Assembly: GCA_950295325.1 (NCBI GenBank)
Contig: OX485806.1
Span: 31,002,001 to 31,066,000, forward strand
Source of the DNA: Polytrichum commune
Taxonomy: Eukaryota; Streptophyta; Polytrichopsida; Polytrichales; Polytrichaceae
Direction of reading: 5' to 3'
DNA: 64,000 nt
Shown here: positions 55,976 to 64,000 of the stretch, piece by piece
Layout of the letters: each line of letters begins with the position of its first letter
Numbering within the stretch: the stretch's first letter is position 1
The notes under the pieces: model-generated
The model's input: the letters and a program-made list of their open reading frames with translations, nothing else
Database searches by the model: none
What the model was told of the DNA's origin: nothing
Position numbers and translations under genes: made by a program

Positions 55976-56356
55976 CTACACTAAATGTTATATTTAGTGA
56001 CACCAATTCTATATGTCTTGCTCAATACTAAATGTACACCATCTGTGTAGTGTCACCAACACTAAAACGTAAACCTAGCATTATTTGTTATTCTTTGTAA
56101 AAGTTTTTGGACATTATATTTTTTATAGTATTGCAATTATTATCACTTAAAAAGTGATTCCCTATCCAAGTTTCAATCATTCATGAAAACATTTCATCAC
56201 AGACGTGCTAGGTGCAGAACATACCAAAAGTGGATGAACTAAAAGTAAGTTGGGATGAGAATATTTGAAAACTTATTCATAAGAAGTGTCATTAGAAAAG
56301 TTACCAACTTACCACAATGACACAAAATACCATATGATGCTAAATACAATATGTAG
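55976..56356. mobile_element. Family B TIR element, near PIGN
   Basis: The left end CTACACTAAATGTTATATTT with AGTGACACC and the right end, reverse complemented CTACATATTGTATTTAGCAT, form diverged inverted repeats. The interior shares TATATGTCTTGCTCAATACT, AAACCTAGC and AAGTGTCA(T/C)TAGAAAAGTT with the copy at 16,404-16,705. It lies about 445 bp upstream of the PIGN start codon. Confidence 0.72.
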
Positions 56357-56800
56357 TGCAATTTCAATGACACGTGTCATGATGACACTGGTCGGAAGCT
56401 ATACTAAATCCTATGTGGCACCTTGAAATCGAACTATGTGGTACCTGACCGCAAGGTACGGTTCATGGAAATAGACTATCATGTGGACTCAACAAAGAAA
56501 TGTACCCATACATGTAGTTTGTTCCTTGAACGGCTAGAATGTACCTAGGAGGTACATGAGATGGAGTGCGAAGGAAGGAGGGCGCCCTCTCTTCCTCGCA
56601 GGAATGGCAAAGAATGGCGATCACGGAGAGGCACGGAGAGGCAATAATCGACACAGCTATGACTGAGATTGACGCAGAGATTGGAACATCAGCATCCGAA
56701 GCGTAGGATTTAGTTGCAGAATTAAGGAGGAGAATAGAAACTGAAACAGGAACAGAGGAGGGAAGAAAAAATAAAATAAGCAAGGGAACAAGCAGGAGCG
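56357..56800 (+). promoter_or_regulatory. PIGN 5' flank and probable 5' UTR
   Basis: Base composition turns purine-rich at about 56,560 and stays so to the start codon (GAGG, GGAACAG and AAGGGAAC words), which fits a leader. A minus-strand ORF overlaps but is the antisense of this purine-rich tract. Promoter elements cannot be placed with confidence. Confidence 0.4.
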
Positions 56801-59800
56801 ATGGAGCGAAGGAGATGGCGTGAAATGAGTTTGGTTGTGTTGGGAGTGGTTTTGCACTCGCTTTACATGCTCAGCATCTTCGACATCTACTTCAAGTCCC
56901 CAATTGTGACTGGAATGCAGCTGGAGCCTCCAAACATTCAAGCTCCTGCCAATCGCCTTGTCCTCTTCATTGGTACACTCTTCTTCGTTTCTGGCTTCAC
57001 CAATGTCTTGGTCTTCATATTTAGGTGGAAATGTGAGCCAAACGCATCCGTTTGGAGAAAGGATGGAGTCTTAGGAAAGTTCCCTGGGCATGAAGAATTT
57101 TCTCGGCCATGAAGTTTGGATGTGCTTTGGGTTTGTTACTTGGTTTCATTGGGCGTTGCAAAGGTGTGAGCCAGACGCATACATTCCAAAAGGATTGATT
57201 CTTTACGAAGGTTCATTGGATATGAAGAATTTTTTCTCGGCCTTGCTCATTTTTTCGAGTTTGGACTTGTGAGTTTTTGCCCTTGGGTATGTGACTGAGA
57301 TTTTTATTGGGTATTGTGAAAATAAGATCCATTCCGAAAGGATTGATTCTTATGAAGGTTCACTGAATATGAGAAATATTGTGGGCCGTGTTCTTTCTTT
57401 TGGAGTTTGGATTTGTTTATGCCTCTGGAATTGTTACTCAGGGGTTTTGTAAAGGTGTAAGCCAGACGCTTTCATTCAAAAAGGATTGATTGTTATAGAG
57501 GTTCTTATTGAATATAAAGAATTTTCTTGACCTTAGTTCACTATTAGGAGTTTGGATTTGCTTATGTATCTGGGATTGTTACTCGGGTTTTGTAAAGGTG
57601 TGATCCAGACGCATCCATTCTAAAAGGATCGAATGTTATAGAGGTTCTTATTACATATTGAGAATTTTCTTGACCTTGGTTCAATTTAAGGAGTTTGGAT
57701 TTGTTTCTGCCCCAGGGTTTGGTACTGGGTTTTAATGGGTATTGTTAGGTGTGAGCCTTATGCATCCATTGGAGAAAGATTGATTATGATGAAGTTTCAC
57801 TCGATATGAAGAATTTTCTCAGCCTTGTTCATTCTATTCCAGTGCAACTTGACGTTCAATCAGGGTTTCGAATGAATGTGAATGTGTCTGATAATATGTT
57901 GTGGGTGATAGCATAGTGTGACAGTTTTTGGCAGGTGGGTTCCTCTTTATGTTGGACTTGCTCTATATTCCTTAGCTCCACTTAGTCATGTACGGAAAAT
58001 CATATTCTCACATTCGGTGATGTTGCTTAATGGGGTTTTGTCAAAGCAATTTATGCAATCCTCGTGAGAATTTAATTAATCCGGGCATTTAAATCTTTAG
58101 GGAACACACAACCATTTTGCTTTCCAATGAATGTCAATGTATTAAAAATCCAGAAGCCTTGGGTCCACAAGACTTGCTTCTTTTTTTGAAATCTTGTGCA
58201 GCTGCAACAAGAGAGACAGGTGACAGGGTTCCTCCCCATAGATTTAAGATTATGCAAAGTTTGGCATGGTTATGATTACAAGGTTTGTATGAGCTTGAAA
58301 TTTTCAGGCAAGGGTATGATGATCTCCATCCCTGAATTTAATAGACTGCGACTTTGTGGAAATAACCTTCTACTGTAGTGTTTTTCCTTCTCATGGTATT
58401 CAACTGGTTGTTGTCATTTCTGATTGCTGTGAATTTTCTGGGTCAGGGGATGGAATGCGAGCAGACAAGTTCTTTGAAATGGATAGTTATGGAGTTCCAC
58501 GAGCTCCATTCTTACACAATATCATGCACAAGAAGGGTCGTTGGGGTGTCTCACATGCGAGACCGCCCACAGAGTCACGTCCTGGCCATGTTGCTATTAT
58601 TGCTGGTTTTTACGAGGACCCCAGTGCCGTCACAAAAGGTTTGTTTTCTATAAGTATCAATCTGTTTGCAATGCAAGTCTTTTGTTTGTGCTGTAAGTAC
58701 ATTAGTAGTAAAAGATGGTTGTTCACCTTTGTTATTATCTTACAGGCTGGTAGTTCATGCTTATGCTTACTTTGGACATATTTACATACTTAGAACTGTA
58801 TGAGCTCATCCTCGATTCTGGTCACCTTCTTGCAGTAAGTTTAGAGGGAACTTCCTACTGAAATTGACATGTTCAGTCACTTTGTTTTTGGTTCTTAAAT
58901 CCCTGATGTTCATCCAGTCTGACACTCTCTTCTGTATTTGGCATTGACAAGCAAGTTATGCTATTCTTAAAATTTTATCCCTACCTGCCTACCATCACAA
59001 GTATTTGATGTTGTACTGATACTTGCAAGGATTGTTCCAAGCCAACATGGTCTTCTGCAACCCTATCTTTGTGAAAGGCGATCACTATTACTCATTTAGA
59101 GGAGGTCATTGCCAGGATGGAAAGCAAACCCAGTGGAATTCGATTCAGTGTTCAACAGGAGCAGACACACAGTTGCCTTTGGAAGTCCGGACATAGTACC
59201 TATTTTTTGTGGTGCTCTGCCTCACTCTTATTGGGATGCCTATTCAACAGAGTTCGAAGATTTTGCTACTGGTACGCATTTTTATAACTGGTGTTCTGGC
59301 TCCTTGCGTATTAAAATTTGTTCAAAGCTTTGGGCAGTGTATCCAGAAGGTTATGCCTTTATATTACATCCAGTCATATAAGGACCATGTGTGAAATCCA
59401 CCACCTTGTGTTCAAACTTGCATTGTATGTTGAGGTAGATTTCAGGTGATCACATTATTGGTGCCGTCTTCAATGCTGACTATTTCCCAGTACTGTCCAC
59501 AGATGCATCTTTTCTTGACCAATGGGCATTTGACCGACTTGCAACATTCTTAAATGAGTCGAAATCAAACGCAACAATCCAGAAGGATTTAGAGGACAAG
59601 GGACTTGTAATATTCCTGCACTTGCTTGGGTGTGACACAAATGGGCATGCTCACCGGCCATACTCGGATATATACCTGAACAATATTAATCTTGTGGATC
59701 GTGGAATTGAGAGCACTGTGAAACTCATGGAGGAGTATTTTCCAGATGGACGTACTGCCTATGTGTTCACAGCTGACCATGGCATGAGTAACAAAGGTGC

Positions 59801-62800
59801 GTGCATGTGTAGTTTCTAGGGACCTCTTGCAAGGTCTATTTCATAAGGGCTGGTTTACACTAGGGTCTGAGACCAAAGAAACTCCAAAATCAAGTGATAT
59901 TATTGGTTGAGAGCAAAGTTTTGGACCCAAGGAGTTAACACTAGGGTCCAGGACCAAGGTATGAAAAATTGAAGTCGCACTAATGTGGCATTGATTCCTG
60001 CCAAATATCAGCAATCCCCATTCCTGAAAATACGCCTAGTTTGAGAAACCGGTTCTCAAGCTTGGGTCCAAGCTTGAGTTTGAGAAACTAAGATCCATTA
60101 AGGGGTGTTCTGGATCCCAAGTATTGGACCCGGACTCTAATGTGTGATTTGGTTTCTCATGGGTACTCTTTGTCCAGGCAGTTAGCATCAAGCCAATAGT
60201 GGTTGGGACTCATCTCCTCCTTGCAACTGGTGTGGGTTCCATTTTCCACGGAGCCATGCTAGTGTTACCCACTTTAGTCACTGTGTCAATTGGTCATCTT
60301 TAAAGTTATGGGTACCGAGGGGCTCGACGAGGCTAGTAGGGGAGGAACAATGGGTGATCAAAATCTCTCTGTACAGGCTGTTAGAAACAGTCCACCTCTT
60401 AATTGAGGCAGTAGGTTGTGGGTGAAGAGACTCTATAATTCATCCAGTGTTGGCAAACAGACGCATTATCCCTTTTTCTTTTTTTCCTATTTTTGCAGGT
60501 AGTCATGGGGACGGAGATCCAGCAAACACAGAAACCCCTATCGTTGCTTGGGGAGCAGGTGTTCGTGGACCAGGTGTGGCAAGGCATGAAGATGATATTG
60601 ATGATGGTGACCGTTTTGTTGACCAACACACTCACCATGAAAAGACTCCTGACTCATGGCACCTCAAACATGTAGAGCGCACAGACGTGAACCAAGGAGA
60701 CATTGCAGCCCTGATGGTGTGTGAGAATATACATATATAGTTTTACTTCCATGTTGCATCTTTTGGATGCCTCATAAAGATTGATGCAGAAACCCACTGG
60801 AAGAGACTGTAAACAGCGAGCCTCAAAGCACATGGTTAACAGTCCAGGACGTACATTCTCTAATTTATATTATAAACATCATAGGTTTCAATATTGACTA
60901 ATATAACTGATTTCTGATTGGTTGGTTTTGTTGTGACAGTCGACACTTCTTGGACTCCCATGTCCACTCAATTCTGTCGGAATATTGCCAACTGGATTTC
61001 TAGCTCTTGAGAAGGTTTGGTTACATAAACTTGGTTTACACTTTGTTCCTGATTGTTCATGCAATCTGATTGTAGGGGCACATTGTGATGAAGGCCACAT
61101 AGAGTTTGGTGGCTCAAAAATAATTTCACATTAGATTCAACTACCACTGTTTGGCAATAGCATACATTCTGGATGAATAATAATTGAATACTGTATCTTA
61201 GCCCTACTTGCATCAACTAAAATCAATTATTGTAAGGTAGAGGGAAACCTTCCTTTCCCTGTCTCCAGACTTCAGAATAACCTTAGTGGGTTAAGCCAAA
61301 GATTTTGTAATCTATGTTTTTGAGGGAAATATTTCTCAAGTTTTGTGGCATGCAGTTCTTTACTATATTCTTTGTTTCTGCAGAAAGAGCAGGCACAAGC
61401 CATGTTTGCAAATGCGAAACAGATTCTCAACCAGGTCCTTTGCAAAGCACGTATCCAATCCTCTATTTGTTGAGCTCATAATTGTCTATGTTTCTTATAA
61501 CGTTTCTATCTGTGGGCTTGTCTGGCTAGACGTTAGGCCAGAATAATTCTGATCAAATAAGAACCTCCAGATGACACCTACTTTTGTATATTCTGTACTC
61601 TGTGGTACTTCTCCATTTGCAGCTTTAGTGGTTACCAATAAACTTGTGACAGCGAATTATAACATTCAATGTTTGTATTGCCTTCCTTAATCGAGACTAC
61701 AGAACTGAAGCAGGCAACTTCACTATTTTTCAAGCCTTTTGTACCCTTGACAGGGTATAAGACCATTCTTGCCTACATCGATGAACACATATCTAATGAT
61801 GAATTTGAAACTGCAATGCTATCAGCAAAAGAGCTTATGAGGCTTGCCCTAGATGGCTTACATTACTTCCAGACGTATGACTGGTTGTTTCTCATGTCGA
61901 CAATTATTACTGGATATTTGGGCTGGATGATATACATTTTTCTTCACATTCTGGAGTCCTATACAGACTTCCCTCTTTCTCTGGAACAAAAGAGTCAGCA
62001 AGCATACGGCATTCCATCAAGCAAGAACATGGTATGCACTCCTGTCTTACACAAATTAGAACTGAATAGGAAGTGGTGGTTGTCTTGGATGTATATATTG
62101 TTATCCTGTTAGGAACTCTTCTATGATTTTCTAACAGTCTTAGTGGTTCTTATTCCACCATGTAACCAAGTAGCCAAGTGATATTCATTTTATTTTACTT
62201 TGAAGTGCTATAGTCAACACTTCACTCTGTGAAGTTAGTTTTATGGAACAACATCTATTCCTGAAGTGTTATCATATTAGTATCAAGCCAATAGCTTGAG
62301 TGGTTGGGACTCATCTCCCCTTGCATGTGGTATGGGCTATGATGCACCCAAGTTTTTATGTGGGTCACCGGATCAACCAATTATCTTAAAAGTAGTTGGT
62401 GCTGCGGGGCTTGGCGAGCCTAGTAGGGACCAATGGGTGAACAAGTTGCCCCACTTACAACCATCAGACAGAATCCACCTCTTAATTCATGCTCATGTTG
62501 ACAAACATAGTCGTTATCCTTTTTGTTCTTGTATTTAGCTGATGCGAACGGGCTTATATGTTGGTAGATTTAGTTTGCGACTTGGTTTGCAAATTGTGCG
62601 TGTCATGTGATGTAGGTGCGCCTTGCAGGGGGAATATTCATGGGAATATGCTCTCTAATACTCTTTGTGGAGAGGTCCCCACCTCTCTATCACGCTTATC
62701 TTGGATTATCCGTGTTCTTTTGGACGGAGATTTTGTCAAACATGACCCTTTTGAGGAGCATTGCAAGTGCAGTCCAATCAGCAAAAGTCTCCCAACTACT

Positions 62801-63735
62801 TGAGGTTACCTTTACAATGGCCATCTCCTTCCTTGTCTTGGAGGTTCTGGTAAGCTTTTCTATCATGGTTCAGCAGCATTGATCTTGTCTTGCAAGTGAT
62901 TACTTTTGTAATATTTATGTAGAGGTATTATGTTTACTTGACGGGCATAAATGATCAGTTAAGAAATCCTCAATGTTGCACAACTACCTGCAATAATCTA
63001 TGAGCAGTAGGCTTACTGAACACTTTGCACAAAGATGACGACCTTAGGTCCATTATAAAGATATGGTACCATATTGTATGTTCTTGGTTTTGAAAATAGA
63101 CATATAGAAAGAAAACTTGAGGTAATCTCCAAGTAGCTGCCATTCTAGTAGATTAGAGCTATTCCTTACTAAAGCTTTGTGTTATGAGGGTCTGTCACAT
63201 GCTACACATACATCTTATGTAGTGTGGCCGACGCTCTTCGGCATCGACCCATGTAAATGATCTTGTGATTATTGGGTTGCAACTAACGAAGTTTGCATTG
63301 AACACTTCCTGCTACACATGAGGTCATAGCGGCCACTCTAATCAGCATGGCACATAAATTTCAATGCCACACTAAATCAGATATATAGTGTAGTAATTTT
63401 CTATCCTCTTGCCTTTATTACCGAATGTCAAATCTATTTCACAATCTTCAAGTTAGGCAACTGATGAATATTTCTAAATGACATATACTACTAGCTTTAT
63501 CATCTTACACTTCCTGCTGAATAGGTTGCATGGATTCTGATTGGCAGGTTGGTAGTTTTTTCCAGCGGGAAGTCTACACAGGAATTTTCCTGGTTGCTGG
63601 AGTTGTTGGCACAGTCGTTGTATTTCGTAAGACCAAAAATTTGTATATGATGACCATGTTCGTGTGGGGCTCCTGCTGGTTTTTATCGGCCTTCACACTC
63701 ATGCCAACACAAATTTTAGACAATACTGCTATTGT
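56801..63735 (+). CDS. PIGN: GPI ethanolamine phosphate transferase 1 (PIG-N/Mcd4); 3' end outside window
   Basis: ER membrane enzyme that adds ethanolamine phosphate to the first mannose of the GPI anchor. Ten exons are visible: 56801-56972, 58447-58638, 59116-59271, 59446-59796, 60499-60716, 60940-61014, 61384-61434, about 61696-62031, 62616-62849 and 63548-63735, encoding about 657 residues. A signal anchor ([17 protein letters not shown]) starts at about residue 10. The lumenal alkaline-phosphatase-fold domain shows DGMRADKFF (59-67), [15 protein letters not shown] with the predicted nucleophile Thr99, [12 protein letters not shown] and [18 protein letters not shown], the metal-binding set. 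Membrane-spanning PigN-domain segments begin at about 440 ([18 protein letters not shown]). The exon 8 start is uncertain: 61,696 keeps [13 protein letters not shown] in frame, whereas 61,714 would drop it. The C-terminal transmembrane region (typically about 900-1000 residues in total) continues past 64,000. Introns carry several insertions. Confidence 0.96.
57034..57835 (+). repeat. Tandem array of ~125-155 bp units in PIGN intron 1
   Basis: A block GTGAGCCAGACGCAT..CATTC then AAAAGGATTGATTCTTA, GAAGGTTC and ATATGAAGAATTTTCTCGGCC-like sequence recurs near 57,034, 57,164, 57,321, 57,448, 57,598 and 57,752, each followed by GAGTTTGGA(T/C)TTG and a GTTACT.GG segment. The first unit begins only about 60 bp after the exon 1 donor. 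Confidence 0.85.
59847..60150. mobile_element. Family D TIR element in PIGN intron 4
   Basis: Left end GGGCTGGTTTACACTAGGGT after TAA. Over about 90 bp it matches the split element at 15,091 (ACCAAAGAAACT, ATCAAG.GAT, TTGGACCCAAGGAGT), and then GGTATGAAAAATTGAAGTCG matches the sequence resuming at 16,327. The right boundary is complex: a second TIR-like stretch (GGACCCGGACTCTAATGTG) lies at about 60,126-60,144. Confidence 0.6.
60184..60493 (+). mobile_element. tRNA-type SINE copy 1, PIGN intron 4
   Basis: Starts GCATCAAGCCAATAG.. TGGTTGGGACTCATCTCC, resembling a pol III A box, with GTGGGTTCCATTTTCC (B-box-like) about 45 bp on, and ends in a T-rich tail just before exon 5. It aligns along its length with copy 2 in intron 8 (shared GGGGCT.G.CGAG.CTAGTAGG and CCACCTCTTAATT). 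Two copies in different introns of one gene indicate mobility. Confidence 0.6.
62281..62540 (+). mobile_element. tRNA-type SINE copy 2, PIGN intron 8
   Basis: Better-preserved head: ATCAAGCCAATAGCTTGAGT followed by GGTTGGGACTCATCTCCCC. AGCTTGAGTGGTTGGGA fits the tRNA-like A box. Ends TCGTTATCCTTTTTGTTCTT. Same orientation as copy 1 and as the gene. Confidence 0.6.
63202..63393. mobile_element. CTACAC-family MITE in PIGN intron 9
   Basis: Left end CTACACATACATCTTATGTA with GTGTGGCCG and right end, reverse complemented CTACACTATATATCTGATTT with AGTGTGGCA, inverted. 192 bp, no coding content; closest in end sequence to 37,255-37,429. Confidence 0.78.
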
Positions 63736-63950
63736 GTAAGGCTCTGCCCAACTCACCTTTGTATAATTTGGAATTAATATGGTTTTCCCCTTCATACCTG
63801 ATTATCTCAAAACAATACTTAACGCTGTTGAAGCTTTGAAAAGAGACATGCAATTATGGAACTTGGATTTATTATTCCAGTATTTGGGCATTCACATATA
63901 TGTTGCTCTTAATCTCAAGTGAAGGCTCAGTAATCAATACTTGAGTGTGA

Positions 63951-63996
63951 GTTTTTATCGGGGTTCACACTCATCCAAACACAAATTCTAGACCAT
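63951..63996 (+). repeat. Exon-like partial duplicate of PIGN exon 10
   Basis: GTTTTTATCGG..TTCACACTCA then AACACAAATT.TAGAC repeats 63,679-63,724 with about six differences. The frame is kept (FLSGFTLIQTQILDHV against [16 protein letters not shown]). It lies in the intron after exon 10 and ends at or beyond the window edge, so its full extent is unknown. Confidence 0.75.
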
Positions 63997-64000
63997 GTAT

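Noticed and set aside
61714-62031. Alternative start of PIGN exon 8 at CAG|GCAACT
   Set aside because: It would drop ELKQ, which continues the family-like [13 protein letters not shown] reading; the acceptor before 61,696 has the better pyrimidine tract. Kept only as an alternative.

Overview
This is a nuclear window from a plant (a land plant or close streptophyte relative). The evidence is four intron-rich genes with GT-AG splice sites of plant type, and three of these encode recognisable plant proteins: an SR34-type splicing factor, a plastid arogenate/prephenate dehydratase with an ACT domain, and the GPI-anchor enzyme PIG-N. The fourth, a zinc-finger plus SAP30 protein, was found only by splicing together short exons. 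Genes fill roughly a quarter of the window. The rest is AT-rich repeat DNA dominated by small terminal-inverted-repeat (TIR) elements, degenerate tandem arrays and a decayed copia element. The exact lineage cannot be read from the sequence.

Layout: 1-2,381 (minus) is the SR34-like gene, truncated at its 3' end by the window edge. 2.4-22 kb is repeat-rich: a promoter-side duplication, CTACAC-type MITEs, a copia remnant with LTR-like ends and an internal ~60 bp array, a Tourist/Harbinger-like TIR family with a clear nested insertion, and an unusual perfect double palindrome at 17.25-17.49 kb. 22,016-24,494 (minus) is a complete ten-exon gene that combines a Cys-rich GATA-like module, a PHD finger and a SAP30 Sin3-binding domain; its upstream 1.1 kb is a CpG- and CT-rich promoter-like island. 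25.7-43.2 kb is repeat DNA: tandem arrays at 27.1-27.9 kb and 39.6-43.2 kb, a foldback at 29.9-30.0 kb, and a CACTA-type MITE with a 3 bp target duplication at 34.9 kb. 43,969-48,600 (plus) is the eleven-exon arogenate dehydratase gene, including one GC-AG intron. Downstream lie a diverged 5S-rRNA-like sequence at 50.0-50.1 kb, a pogo-like element carrying a transposase DNA-binding domain at 50.8-51.4 kb, and an unresolved, possibly secreted minus-strand gene at 51.9-53.1 kb. 56,801 to the right edge (plus) is PIGN, with ten exons visible and introns that contain a tandem array, a Tourist-like element, two copies of a tRNA-type SINE, a CTACAC MITE and an exon-like duplicate.

The genes are unrelated housekeeping functions (pre-mRNA splicing, histone deacetylase complex, phenylalanine synthesis, GPI-anchor synthesis) and do not form a cluster. 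The most notable gene is the zinc-finger/PHD/SAP30 protein. The most notable non-genic signals are the double palindrome, the dated nested transposons, the 5S-like unit and the CTACAC MITE family spread through the window.
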